From: Mermis nigrescens
Taxonomy: Eukaryota; Nematoda; Enoplea; Mermithida; Mermithidae
Direction of reading: 5' to 3'
DNA length: 64,000 bases
Assembly (NCBI GenBank): GCA_036768485.1
Contig: JAVLUZ010000154.1
Coordinates: forward strand, 4,933,724-4,997,723
The translations under genes and the position numbers were made by a program. Positions 48,934 through 59,975 of this stretch are shown piece by piece. A model generated the notes under the pieces. It saw only the letters and a list, made by a program, of their open reading frames with translations, searched no databases and was not told the DNA's origin. The first letter of the stretch is position 1, and each line of letters begins with the position of its first letter.

Positions 48934-49248
48934 TTAGCCGGGTACTTGGCTAGCGGGTCCGGATACCCGACTCCACCCTACACCTATGCACTTCTGTGCC
49001 CGCATGTACATGAGACAACAACAATAATTTTTCATACTCTGAACTAAGTCTCGATTATTTGGATCATATTTCCGCAAGGGAAGATTGTGTCCGCTTGTTT
49101 TGACGGGCCAATCCCACTGATACTCGTAATACGGTCCACTGCTCTGCAGACCGGTATTTCGCCACATGAAGGCCCAGGGCGCTTTAAAATTAGATGATAC
49201 CATCGTCCGCACATTGCGCTTTTGAACAGTACACCAAATTGAATTCAT
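48934..49248 (-). CDS. unassigned exon-like ORF, possible first exon
   Basis: From the ATG at 49248 the frame reads MNSIWCTVQKRNVRTMVSS, basic and without acidic residues like a mitochondrial presequence. It continues WRNTGLQSSGPYYEYQWDWP and LPLRKYDPNNRDLVQ. A good donor (CAGA|GTATGA) follows DLVQ at about 49034; sequence beyond it is less coding-like. Base composition is higher in G and C than the surroundings. I do not recognise the protein. It lies about 5 kb upstream of the mL41 exons on the same strand, so it could be the missing 5' exon, but the phases do not join directly. Confidence 0.35.
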   Translation of the reverse strand: MNSIWCTVQKRNVRTMVSSNFKAPWAFMWRNTGLQSSGPYYEYQWDWPVKTSGHNLPLRKYDPNNRDLVQSMKNYCCCLMYMRAQKCIGVGWSRVSGPASQVPG

Positions 49249-50580
49249 CGCTCATTAACTATAAATGAGAAATTTGCTTAACGATGTCAATACAAAGGTC
49301 GATGAGCAAATGAGCGTGCGTTAAGAATACCTACATACATCACAAAGGGTCAATGAGGGGGTATGTCATTTACCCCGCTGAGGAGTCAGTTGTTCCGTCA
49401 ATCAGACAGGTAGGAAGTATCGGCGCTTTTAGACAAGACAAGAGAAAAGTTTATTTCAAAGTCAATGAAAGCAGGTAAAATACAAACAAGTAAAACACAA
49501 CACAATATAGCAAAATATCATTGTTCTGATGACGGCAAGGCTGGCAAGAGCTGGGTTTTTGAATTTTGGAGTTTTTGTGGGTCTTTGTGGGTGCAAAAAA
49601 CCAAAATTATGAGTTTTCGGGTTTTCGGTTCACAAATGAACCCCGTAGAAATTCTATTTTTAGGAACATTTTTGACAATTTTACTCATCCTGACCCCACA
49701 GAATTTCCTTGCTGCCCACGTATGCTTGTGACTTGCTGTATTTTGCTAACGCGCTAGAGTTATTTTGGACGCACATAGAATTGTTAATTTCATCTATTTT
49801 CCTTCAGCAGGCGGGAATTTTGTGCTTTTAAGATTTTTTAATGTGAGTAAGTCCGGCCGCCTGACCTGGATTCGATTGAATAATTAATTGCTTCCAAAAA
49901 GTCTCTTTGTTGAGCTACAAATCGTGCAAATATTTCAATTTTCACTGAGCTCCAAACGGTATTTACTAACACATACGAATGATTTATTGCTGAAACCACA
50001 AAACTAATTCAGTACTTATATAGTATGCGGCCTTCAAATTTTTTGCAAAAAAATATTTTTGTACCTATCTGCATGATATTTTTTAGGTTTACAATTCCCT
50101 TCAAATCAATACTTTGAGCGTGTGACTCGACCCAGACAAGAGTTACTTACAGACCTTCAAAATAGTGATTAGAGGAACATTCTCAGCCCTAAGAACATCC
50201 TCGAAATGGTCAAAAAAACATTCGAAAAAACATTTTGAGGAAGTTAAGAAGTCAAAGACTCGACCCAGAAAAAATTATTTACGGACCACAAACAGTGATC
50301 AAATAAAGGTTTTGAAACCAAAGAAAGCATCCTAAAACGCTTAAATTTTTTTCAAAACAATTCAAAAAACTCTACGACGCCTTGAGAGCTTTAAGTGTCC
50401 AAAATTATTTTCTGTCATTGAGATCGTGATATATTTTGTCCAATACGTTGCTCTCCACGCATATATTTAAGAAACCGGCTCGCTCTAGACTTTACTTACT
50501 GACAGTACAGAACCCACAAAAAAACTAAAAATTCCGCAGAAAACCCAAATACCGAAATTTTCAAATTTGGGTTATTGTCA
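49249..50580. other. gene-free stretch with a family A-like right end
   Basis: About 49560-49728 ends CCTTGCTGCCCACGTATG, as in family A, but the left end is missing. The remainder has no recognised feature. Confidence 0.4.
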
Positions 50581-50949
50581 ATAGTGATCGACCGGAGATC
50601 CGGCTCCGGCCTCCAGCAAATCCGGTTATTTTTTCCACTCCGGTGCTCCGCCCGGAGGACATCCAAAAATCGGCCGGAGGCCAGAGAATTTTTTCGTTTT
50701 TTGCATAGTGACCGAACGTACTAATTGCTGACATTATGCTTATTAAATTTAGTCAGAGTACAATATAATAGCAGAAAAAGGAAATAACACCAAATAAAGT
50801 GTCTATCACCACCACAATCGTAAAATATACAGGGTGTCACAGCTAACTATTCGCGATTTCGTTTTATCCTAGTTTATTTAATTCTGAATGAATTTTGTTT
50901 AAACTTCAGCAAAATATAGCAACAACATTAGAATTTATTGTGACAAAAT

Positions 50950-51213
50950 TTTATATTCATTACTGAACTTTTAGACCTCAACATGAGCACCACCATTTTC
51001 AACAATTGTTGTACAATCTTTCACGATATTCCAACAAAGCTTTCATTCTCATTTCATACGTGATTTCATCAAATGCTGCAATAATTCGATTTTTCAATTC
51101 GTCGATAGTTGCAGGTCGTGTGGTGTAAACTTTGGATTTGATAAATCCCCAGAGGAAAAAATCGCAGGGGGTCAAATCAGGCGATCGTGGTGGCCATGGC
51201 ATCGTAGGTGATC
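50950..51213 (-). pseudogene. mirror copy of the transposase C-terminus
   Basis: The minus-strand frame reads PWPPRSPDLTPCDFFLWGF, then KSKVYTTRPATIDELKNRI, and stops after YNNC because of a small insertion relative to the right arm. It keeps the CDFFLWG block missing from the right arm. Confidence 0.75.
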
Positions 51214-51646
51214 CTTATTTCTTTGATGAAACTGTCAACAGTGAACGCTACTTAGAAATGCTACAGACCCAATTTTATCCTGAATTGGAACGCCGCCAAA
51301 TTCAAAATGATATCACTTTTATGCAAGACGGAGCTCCGCCACATTGGGGCAGAAATGTTCGCAATTGGCTTAATGATAGCTTTCCTAATCGATGGATGGG
51401 TCGCGGATCACCTACGATGCCATGGCCACCACGATCGCCTGATTTGACCCCTGCGATTTTTTGATTTATAAAATCCAAGGTTTACACCACACGACCTGCA
51501 ACTATCGACGAATTGAAAAATCAAATTATTGCGGCATTTGATGAAATCACGTATGAAATGAGAATGAAAACTTTGTTGGAATATCGTGAAAGATTGTACA
51601 AAATTGTTGAAAATGGTGGTGCTCATGTTGAGGTCTAAAACTTTAG
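51180..51646 (+). pseudogene. mariner/Tc1-like transposase, C-terminal half, broken
   Basis: The frame reads YFFDETVNSERYLEMLQ, then FMQDGAPPHWGRNVRNWL, then PWPPRSPDLTP. It breaks where about 9 bp present in the mirror copy are missing, and continues as KSKVYTTRPATIDEL to ENGGAHVEV. QDGAPPHW holds the second catalytic Asp. The third acidic residue (CDFF in the mirror copy) is lost here. In the mirror copy the spacing from the second Asp to the Asp of CDFF would be 42 residues. The N-terminal DNA-binding region and first catalytic Asp are absent. Confidence 0.75.
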
Positions 51647-52148
51647 AAATGAATATAAAATTTTGTCACAATAAATTCTCATGTTGTTGCTATATTTTGC
51701 AGAAGCTTAAACAAAATTCATTCAGAATCAAAAAAACTAGGATAAAACGAAATCACGAATAGTTAGCTGGGACACCCTGCATATTTTTAGAGAAAAAAAC
51801 GAAAATGAAAATGAAACAAAAATTGTGAAAATCGCTGCAGTAAATTCCTGTTAACACTGGAAGTCATAGGGTAGCATAAGATGCAGTCTGGCCTGCACTC
51901 CACATGCTATACTGATTTTCCAGATAATGTTGTTTACCATTCTGTACGTCATATTCGCGGTTCACTGAACATAATATAGTATGCAACGTACCTAGTATGT
52001 ATATACGGTCACACACAATCATGCTTTAACATCAAATATTGCCTATTGACGCTTCATTTAGGGCAGGCTAAGGAGACGACAGCTTTTTTCTTAATAAAAG
52101 CATTGAATAAAATTTTGTCGAATGTAGTCTATTTTACCAGTTGTGAAT

Positions 52149-52965
52149 CTAGAATTTTCCTAAAGGGGCGGTATCCTTACTTTTCCAAAAAACAGCGAAA
52201 AATAGGTCCAAAAATTCGACCTTCAAAGCGCGACATAGCGTTTTTTCAGTGTTTTACATTGTACACTTTCACATAAAATCACTTTTGACGCAATAATTTT
52301 TCTAAAAATTTTAAAGTTTTAGACAATTTTGTGTGAAAAAAATCATTAAATTTCTTTGACTTCAACAAAAACCTGACGCGAAGCGCCAGAAAATTTGTGA
52401 AATTAAAGCGGATAGATGTCAAGAAACATGATTTATTGCTTGATGCGAATTTTAGACCTTATTAGCAGTTTTTATCGTTCCAAAAATCTTTGTACATGTA
52501 CAAAGACGGCCCTGAAAAGTCTTTGTACATCGAGAAAAATCTTTGCTGAACATAAAGAAACCGTGCTTCTAGGTCGCCAAAAAAATAAATAAATGTCATT
52601 AATAGGAATCATACGGCGCATAGCGCCGAAAAAATTTGAGAAATTATGGTCACTGATGGCCAGGAATCATTGCAAATTGCATATCCATTCTTTAGAATTT
52701 TCCTAAGGAGGGCGGTATCCCATCTTTTCCTAAAACAGTCAAAAATAGGTACAAAAATCTGCCCGTAACGCGCGAAATAGCGTTTTTCGGTGTTCTGCAT
52801 TGTGTACTTTTACATAAAATCACTTTTAACGCAATATTTTTCTAAAAATTTTGAAATTTTCGACAATCCTGTGCGAGAAAATCATTAAATTTCTTTGACT
52901 TTATATAAATCTGGCGCGAAGCGCCGGAAAACTCATGAAATCAAGGCGGATAGACGTCTATAAGC
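52149..52965 (+). repeat. diverged tandem duplication, about 540-bp period
   Basis: About 52149-52430 (AGAATTTTCCTAAAGGGGCG to AAAGCGGATAGATGTC) recurs at about 52690-52960. About 52555-52690 recurs at 53930-54065 (TCATTGCAAATTGCATATCC). GGCGCGAAGCGCC-type palindromes close each unit. Confidence 0.7.
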
Positions 52966-52968
52966 AGT

Positions 52969-53781
52969 CAGTGTTTTTTTGTAAAAGGTCCGTTTGTACA
53001 TGTACAAAGATCGTCCCCTAAAAGTCTTTGTACATTTTGCACACACAAATTTTTACGTACTATTATATGGCACAGTACATAGGTGCACAAGGTCAGGGTC
53101 GGCAGGGGGGTAAAATCTCAGAAATCCAAAACAGTAAATTTAAGGTTCACAAATTACCAAAATAGTCAAAATAGCCTATAAAACGTTTTTTTCGTAGTAA
53201 TTTAGCATTTTTAAAGCATTTGTAGTCCATGCTGACTGCATGACATCACTTTTAACACTAAAAAATACAGAAATTAATCAATTTTTAGCGTTTTTTGGGT
53301 AAAAAAGTATATGAAAGTACTAATCCGTGGCGGAGCGCCGGAAAATTTTTGACATTTTTACTGAGTTTGATGTCAAAAATGATGCAGAACAAAACCTGTT
53401 TGCTCAAAATCGCCGGACAGTACTGGTCTAGCTGACCCCTCAGGGGCGGGGGGGGGGGGTAGTACCCCCTCACCCATATGTGCATAGTGTGTTTTAGTAA
53501 TTTCTGAGTCTCTTAGGGCAAAAATCACTAAGAATCGTAAAACGGCGCGAAGCGCCGAAAAATTTGACATTTTTTCTTTTGAAATGCAATTTCTGCTATT
53601 ATAAAGATATATAGAACACACAAACACTCATTTCGGCGCGAAGCGCCGAAAATGTTTTTCGAATTACAGACCTTTTTTGCAATTTCTGTCTTCCCAAAAA
53701 TCTTTGTACATGTACAAAGACGGTCCCAAAAAATTTTTGCACATCGGGAAAAAAATTTTGCCAAATACGAAAAAAATCGTG
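52969..53781 (+). mobile_element. family H element, second copy, interrupted by family C
   Basis: Starts CAGTGTTTTTTTGTA like the copy at 24666, and its right end is a degraded ACGAAAAAAATCGTG. TTTGTACATGTACAAAG and GGCGCGAAGCGCCG blocks are shared. A family C element (53078-53486) sits inside it, and some of the host sequence at the junction is missing. Confidence 0.65.
53078..53486 (-). mobile_element. miniature element family C, copy 2
   Basis: The reverse complement of 44851-45272 over its full length, starting CATAGGTGCACAAGG and ending near CACCCATATGTGCATAG. Confidence 0.7.
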
Positions 53782-54079
53782 TCTAGAAGCATGATTTATT
53801 GCTAGATTTATTGTATTTATAGCATTTCATGCGAAATATCGAAATTTTCAATCGAAAATAGAAGAAAACTATGCAAAAATAGCTGTTTCTGCTATAAAAA
53901 TTGTTTTGAAACCTACATGAATAGATAATGGCTTCCAGGTCGCCAAGAAAGTAAATAAATCTCATTGATAGGTACATATCATCCGACGCAAAGCGCCAGA
54001 AAAATTTTGAGAAATTATGGTGACTGATGGCCAAAAATCATTGCAAATTGCATATCCATTCTCTATCTCGCCAAATATT

Positions 54080-54215
54080 TTTGGCCAAGCTGGAGGTAGG
54101 CCACCCACCGCCCTCCCCTTATATCCGCCCTGCATTCTTTGTCTCGCCACATATTTTTGGCTAATGGGGGGCGGCCGCCCCCCCGCCGTACCCCTTAAAT
54201 CCGCCCCTGTATTTC
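54080..54215. mobile_element. isolated DNA-element terminus (CCTTAAATCCGCCCCTG)
   Basis: A G/C-rich block ends CCTTAAATCCGCCCCTG. Its complement, CAGGGGCGGATTTAAGG, looks like a hAT-type terminus. A degraded duplicate (CTTATATCCGCCCTG) lies about 85 bp upstream. The partner end was not found. Confidence 0.45.
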
Positions 54216-54419
54216 ATATAACTAACTAACTGATATGCAGTTAAGATGCATGTGCACTATGGTCTAGGTCTTGGTCACAAAGATGTCCTATCTATCCGCA
54301 CGTGTAAAATTATATTTCTCCGGCTCCGGCCGGAGCAACATGGTTCAATCCGGCTCCGGCCGGATCTCCGGCTCCGGCCATCTTGGCCGCTCCGGTCGAT
54401 CACCAATTCTCAATCCTGG

Positions 54420-55100
54420 TTGACAACAAAGATTCCAAGGAGATTAGGATCTGATAGGAATAAATTTGTTGACTTTAAGGTAGTTTTTATCTTACTTTGA
54501 AGCTTATTTGCAAGAGAACAAAATAATCTCACCCGGGAGGGAATTTCATAGGCTTGTATAACACTTTATTTGGAAAGGAATACTTTTACCATCGAAATGA
54601 AAATTTTCATCTTTTCTGACGTCTGTAGCTCGAGCTAAGCTTTACCTACTTTTTGCATCATTTTTAGGATAAAAGAAGCAGCGAAGCCTAAATCTTCCGG
54701 CGCACATTAACAATTTCCCCTGTTTAACTAAGAAGCGCCTAAAATTGTGACATGTCTAAAGAATCTAAATTTCAAGGCCGGAATCGGTAAGCGTTCATAT
54801 TTTTATTTTTAAAAACTGAACAACCTTTGCACTTAAAGCGAGCAAAGAATACTGAAAAACGGTCTTATCATGACATAAAACGGGTTTCTATGCTATTTCG
54901 GTTATTTTCGTCGATTCGCTAGCAAAAAAAGCGCGAACAAACTCGAGATTAGAAAAATTTTTCATTTTCGAGTTTTTCATAGGTAAGCGTTACATCCTGA
55001 GATATCTTAGGTAAGCAATGAACAAGTGAATTCCTCAGTGTTTAAGGCATCTACCATCTGAACTGCGCTGCCTTGACTTGACCGGTGATAGGTAGGAATG
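54420..55100. other. gene-free stretch
   Basis: Nothing recognisable apart from AT-rich sequence. Confidence 0.3.
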
Positions 55101-55104
55101 TAAA

Positions 55105-55165
55105 TTTCAGGGCAATGCGTAGGCATTCGTGTAGCTGGTTCACATATGTATTAACATAGTCATAT
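55105..55165 (+). repeat. left member of a distant inverted repeat pair
   Basis: GTGTAGCTGGTTCACATATG and flanking bases are matched in reverse orientation at about 60615-60680. The two copies bracket both retrotransposons. Confidence 0.65.
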
Positions 55166-55219
55166 TATAAGGGCGTATGTGTGCGGTCGATAGCATCTGA
55201 GGAAACGAGAGAAAGTTGC

Positions 55220-55290
55220 TGGCAGTCGGATTCGAAACGTGGACCCTTTGTTCTAAAGTCCAGAACCATAACCAATCGACTAACACTGAT
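55220..55290 (-). other. degenerate tRNA-like sequence (probable SINE head)
   Basis: On the minus strand an A-box-like TTAGTCGATTGGTTA is followed about 30 bp later by the B-box-like GTTTCGAATCCG. The anticodon arm can be drawn as GTTCT/AGAAC, but the loop lacks the invariant T33, and the acceptor stem does not pair. Most likely a tRNA-derived SINE remnant, not a functional tRNA. Confidence 0.4.
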
Positions 55291-55367
55291 TAATTTCGAT
55301 AAAGATTGCAAGGTATTCGTGATGTTTTGCTGGTTTACCAGCTGATTGAGGCTTAGGCTTCAAACTA

Positions 55368-55470
55368 TTGGTGCCAGCGTTTATAAGCCTGAGTAATGGG
55401 ATGCGACGAGGGAAGCGAGCAACGCAAGTAGCATCCCATTACTTAGGCTTATTTGAAACGCTGGCACCAA
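55368..55470. repeat. short hairpin, about 37-bp stem and 26-bp loop
   Basis: TTGGTGCCAGCGTTTATAAG and following bases (55368-55404) pair with 55431-55470, which ends AACGCTGGCACCAA. The only disruptions are a small bulge and a mismatch or two. It is probably a tiny foldback element just upstream of the retrotransposon fragment. Confidence 0.75.
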
Positions 55471-55509
55471 CATTTTGGTCAGTCACATGAATCTACTAAA
55501 AAATCAGAG

Positions 55510-56565
55510 GACTGCCTTATTTGTTTTAGACTCGACTTAAATCAAACCAATTAGGTGGCAACTTTATAATTTATCTAGCAATCACACCCAACTTCAAGAT
55601 ATCGCTAAACTCGTAGTCTGGTCCAAGGATTGGCAGTTAAAAATTGCTACTGAAAAATGCTACGCGCTATATCTAGGTTTTGGAAATCCCAAGCATTCTT
55701 ATAGAATTTCTGACCTGACTGTAGAACAGAGTGTAAATTCTGTAAAGGATTTGGGTGTTTACGTATCAAGTAAACTTGATTTTAATTTCCACTATAATGA
55801 TATAACGCGTAGAGCTTATGCTAGGGCTATGCTAATATCGAAATCATTTGCTTCTAAAAATAAACTAAATATGTCTAGGCTTTTACTGTTTACGTCAGAC
55901 CGCTTCTTGAGTATTGTAGCACTGTTTGGAATCCATACCGTAAGACCCATGTTTCAATGATCGAAAATGTTCAAAGGAAATTTACACGATAAAATTATTG
56001 GATTTTGGGGACTTTCTTATGCTGAAAGACTCAGTTCCTTAGAATTGGATAGCCTGGAGATTCGCAGATTGCGTAGTGATCTGTGTATGATGTATCAGAT
56101 ATTGAGTGGTAGATGCGTTTTGCAGCAAGCCGACTTTTTTTACTTTATGTGAAAACAGCACGTGTGCTCAAAATTCAATGAAATGTGAATGCACTCCTTT
56201 TCGGCTTGATGTCTCGTGGGTATGATTTTACCCAATAGGTGGATTCACGTATGGAATTCTCTCCCTGAAGCTGTTGTAAGATCTCCTAGTGTTGCTTCCC
56301 TCCTGTGTGAAAAGCTGGAAAAAGTTGATCTAACGGGGTATTTGCTAGGGGGCGTGTTCTAAGTGCATAATCTGTGTCCAGCCATGCTGCCTACCTCGTC
56401 TTTTGCACTAATCTCGTATAAATGTACGTTTTAATTAATAATTTCTTGCTTTTAGAATATGTGATTTTGTATGATGATTCATGTCGAATGTTTATTTATA
56501 CTTGTATTTCATTGTATATTAATGTTTCTTTTCTTATTGTGCCTTCTTTTTGTAAAGTTTAAAGT
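55510..56565 (+). mobile_element. 5'-truncated CR1-like non-LTR retrotransposon
   Basis: The RT remnant above plus an AT-rich 3' tail ending near TTTAAAGTAAAGTTTAG, where it meets the tail of the element on the other strand. Confidence 0.75.
55520..56370 (+). pseudogene. non-LTR retrotransposon RT, C-terminal part, frameshifted
   Basis: Pieces in different frames read WSKDWQLKIATEKCYALYLG, VKDLGVYVSSKLDFNFHY, LSYAERLSSLELDSLEIRR, and WNSLPEAV followed by KLEKVDLTGYL. These are the thumb and C-terminal blocks of CR1/Jockey-type reverse transcriptases. The catalytic FADD region and everything upstream are absent, so the copy is 5'-truncated, the usual fate of non-LTR insertions. It is interrupted by frameshifts and stops. 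Confidence 0.85.
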
Positions 56566-56969
56566 AAAGTTTAGTTTATTGCAACAGCGAAAATACGTCA
56601 TCAGAAACATTAACGAAGAGAAAAATGCCAAAGCAGTCGCGTGAAAAATGTAGAATACAGAATAAACATTAGAGCAATAATGCTAATACAGCTCGAACCA
56701 AGAAGAAACATTGCTGTGCAAGGTCATAAAGGCAGAGCTCTTACTTATGACTAAGGTTTATTCTTCATATTTCATTTTTAGATTTTCTAATTTTAGCCTA
56801 AACATTTTACTACTGGAAGCGTTTACCACTGATTCAGGGAGCATATTCCAAACATTTATTATTCTGTGACTGAAAAAATATTTCTTCAAGTTAGATTTTA
56901 GAGCAGTGACTTTTTAATTTTAATGTGTTGGTGGATCTAGTGTTGTTGTCTGATACGCAAAGGAAGTCA

Positions 56970-58536
56970 TTACATTAACATCAACTGAAGAATGAAACAT
57001 TTGTATACCATAGTTAAATCGCATAATAACCTTCTATTCTTCTCTAGATATTCTAGATTCAATACCTGAAGTCGATCCTGATAAGACATGATGTTTGGAT
57101 AACAACACCCTAAGACATGCTTAGTAGCATCTTGAACCTTTTCACGCATGATTATTTTTGCTTTGTATGTGGTGACCAAACAGAGGTAGAATATTCTAAA
57201 AGAGGCCGTACATAAAGTTTGAAGCCATTGTGAGAAGTGTCAAATCTTTACTTTTGAAACAGCGAAAATTAGTGACATGCGATGAAAGGCCTGCTTCTCA
57301 CAAGTTTGCTTATGTGAGCAGTAAAATTCAAGCTTTTTCATCAATTAATATGCCTAAATCTTTTACAGGGGATTTTGAGGGGTTGAGGCGAGGCTATTAT
57401 TTATTGTGTAAACCATTCGAGAATTATTATGACTGTGCACAAATGAAGTTGACCTGACATTTTCGGTAAGGATAAAGAAAGCTGCCAAAAATCTGACCAT
57501 TCAGAAATTCGATTTAGCAATTTTTGAAGAGTTGGAAAAAAGTGCTCCACGGAACTTTGCATAAATGTGACTTAATATCATCAGCAAAGCGGCGTCGTTG
57601 CCGAATAATGATCAGTTAGTAAAAAAGATGTGAATGCCATTTATGTAGAACATGAAATAAGATTGGACTCCAGGACGCCGTTCCCAGGTACACCAATCTA
57701 AAAACACCCAGGTCTCATTTGAAAAAATTTTTAGCGATTCTCAACTCTCTGAGTCCTATTACTAAGAAAGTGCTTTAATCCGCATTTTAAGTATGTAACC
57801 TTGAATACCATATTTTTGACAATTCGAGAACCAGTTTACTGTGCAGAGATCGGAATCAAACTGCTTTTGCAAAATCCGAAGTATTATAGCGTCCATGGGC
57901 TCTTTATTGTCTACATTGTTAATTATCTTATTTAAATAGCACTAAGGGTTTTGCAACTCACACGATTTTTTAGGGGGAAGAAAACCAAACTGTTCAGAAA
58001 CTGAAATCAAGTTATTTCTTTTAGCATAATCCATTAACTGAGTTTCTCAAGACTTTTTCAAGAACTCAGAGCAGCTAACACAAGTTAAAGAAATCGGACG
58101 ATAATTAGAAGATAAAGATGCATCGCCTTTCTTTAAGACTGCAATTACAAAAGCAGTTTTCCAAATTTTGGGTAAGGTTCCAGACAGTAAAGATACTAGA
58201 AAAATTTTTTTCAAAGGAGTTTTCAAAGAATAAGCTAATTTTTGAAAAGAATACTTGGAAGCCCATCAGGTCCACTAGAAGGTGAAGAACTCAAACCTTT
58301 TATAGCAGCTATAATATCGTCTTCTGTACACGAAATATGATCAATAATACTTTCTGTAAAGGGTGTAGGTAAATCAGGTAAAATGCCATTATCGGGGGTG
58401 AAAGCATCAGAGAAGAAATTGTTAAGTAGATTAGTTTTTTTAGATTCGTCAAAAATGCATTTACCATTTTCATCCTTTAGAGGTAGAGAAGGTGTTTTAT
58501 CCTGTAAACGTTTACCAACGTAACTGTAAAATTTCT
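56970..58536 (-). pseudogene. retrotransposon reverse transcriptase, decayed
   Basis: Recognisable blocks in order are SSPSSGPDGLPS (about 58260-58290), SLSSNYRPISLTC (about 58082-58125), the catalytic FADDIK (about 57572-57590) and, near the end, SYQDRLQVLNLEYLEKNRR. Several stops and frameshifts lie between them. Confidence 0.82.
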
Positions 58537-58917
58537 TTACGTTTGACTTTTCAACGAGTTTTTGTCGTTTTTACAGTAATGCTCATGAACAGCACTTTCT
58601 AAAGAAGCAGTAATTTGTTTGTATTCATGCTTTAATTGAGACGTTTTAAATTTTTTGAGCTTTCTCCACAAGTTTAACTTTTTTCGCTGTAATTTTTTTA
58701 TGACTAGAGGGTATCTTTTTGGTGATTTGCTCTTGAAAGGGATAAATAGACATACACCTTCATTTATAATACACAGGAATTTTTTATAAAATTCATCTAT
58801 ATTTGTGCAGTCAAAGAAAGCTTCTTCCCAACTAATATAATCATAGGTAAGTGGCAAAATCAACGTAATTTCCACGATTAAAATCTCTAACTTTTTCAAT
58901 ATTTCTTGATTTCTCAA
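58537..58917 (-). pseudogene. retrotransposon endonuclease-RT linker
   Basis: The frame contains FDCTNIDEFYKKFLCII, LFIPFKSKSPKRYPLVIKK and NLWRKLKKFKTSQLKHEYK. This is the typical basic linker between endonuclease and RT of CR1/Jockey-type ORF2. Confidence 0.7.
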
Positions 58918-58919
58918 AA

Positions 58920-59600
58920 TTTGTTAGAAATTTAAAATCAATCTGACTGTGATCACATGTGCCCATTAATGGTGGTAATACAGAAATATCAAAACATAAG
59001 CTCATGTTGTTAACAAAAATAAGGTCTAAAATGTTATCAGAACGAGTAGGCTCGGTAACTAATTGATAAAAATTATGACTAGTTACAAGTAATCCAGAAA
59101 AGACGTGCAGCTTTTGTCAGATGGAATTTTGGTTTCCAGACCAATTGATTGACGGAAAGTTGAAATCACCTAGAGCACAGTAGGATAGTTGTCTCGAAGA
59201 CAATAATCAAGGAGCTCACATACCGTTTTTGTCTGGTTGAAGTCGTAATGAGGAGAACGATAAATTAATATTATTCTCAGAACAGTGTTTTTAGAAAAGA
59301 GATCTAGAACTAAGGATTCAGCCAGGCTATATTCGTGTTGGAAGCTCAAAAATGCTAACTTCTATAGATTTTCTAACCAAAGCACAAACACCACTCGCCT
59401 TTATAAGCTCTATCCTTTCGAAAAACTTGAAAGTCTGAATGTATAGAAAACGCTACCATTGGGAGTATCTTTGTTGAGCCATGATTCGGTAATAAAAACA
59501 AGATCGTACCTTTCAAGAAACGAATCCAAAAATACAGCTTTTATTGTTTATACTACGAACATTAATTAAAGTAGCCTTTAGAGAATTTACACAGCCCAAT
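58920..59600 (-). pseudogene. retrotransposon AP-type endonuclease, decayed
   Basis: Pieces read GVCALVRKSI, IYRSPHYDFNQTKTVCELL, ALGDFNFPSINW (about 59128-59175) and GTCDHSQIDFKF (about 58928-58965). GDFN and the CDH block hold the catalytic Asp and His of APE-like endonucleases. The reading frame is broken several times. Confidence 0.75.
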
Positions 59601-59660
59601 CCCTAGCAGTCAGCAATGTTTGATCTTGGTTTAAATGTACGAGAATCAATTCTGCGTTTT

Positions 59661-59975
59661 TTAATGACAATCGGCCTTGTAATCGATGTAATAACCTTCC
59701 TTATCAGGCAAATCATTATATTTTTCACGGAGCTCGCGGGCGCGTTGACGTTGTAGATAAGATAAATCAGGACGAGCACGTAAACCATCAGTTTTTAAGT
59801 ACTTATTTATCATAGATATAAAATCTTTCTTAGCCTGAGGATTAGAACATATGACTTTCAAGAAACGCGGTTTGTTATTATATGCAGGACCATCTCTAAA
59901 TACACGAATTATAGAATCAGTTTTCAAGTTAAGATATTCGTTACCATTTTCTGAAACTAATCTTCTTACTCGCAT
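59661..59975 (-). pseudogene. retrotransposon ORF1, C-terminal part
   Basis: The frame contains VRRLVSENG, FLKVICSNPQAKKDFISMI, and DLSYLQRQRARELREKY, ending YYIDYKADCH. Order and composition fit the RNA-binding C-terminal half of CR1-group ORF1 proteins, where a DLT..QR motif is common. It is separated from the PHD part by a frameshift. Confidence 0.65.

Larger units (their letters stand above)
50831..51779. mobile_element. inverted-duplicated mariner/Tc1-like element
   Basis: Arms of about 375 bp (50831-51213 and 51407-51779) are reverse complements. The outer ends are CAGGGTGTCACAGCTAACTA and the inverted TAGTTAGCTGGGACACCCTG. The unique centre (about 51214-51406) encodes a piece of transposase. 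Each arm carries the same C-terminal transposase sequence, so the element is a foldback derivative of an IS630-Tc1-mariner element with no intact gene. The left flank is TA and the right flank is CA. Confidence 0.85.
50582..54404. mobile_element. composite region bounded by inverted GTGATCGACCGGAG ends
   Basis: GTGATCGACCGGAG followed by CCGGCTCCGGCC-type runs starts at about 50584. The inverse, CTCCGGTCGATCAC, ends at about 54403. The pair may be the termini of one DNA element of about 3.8 kb that accumulated insertions: a mariner-like remnant, a family H copy and a family C copy. They could instead be two independent ends. No matching target duplication was seen. Confidence 0.4.
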
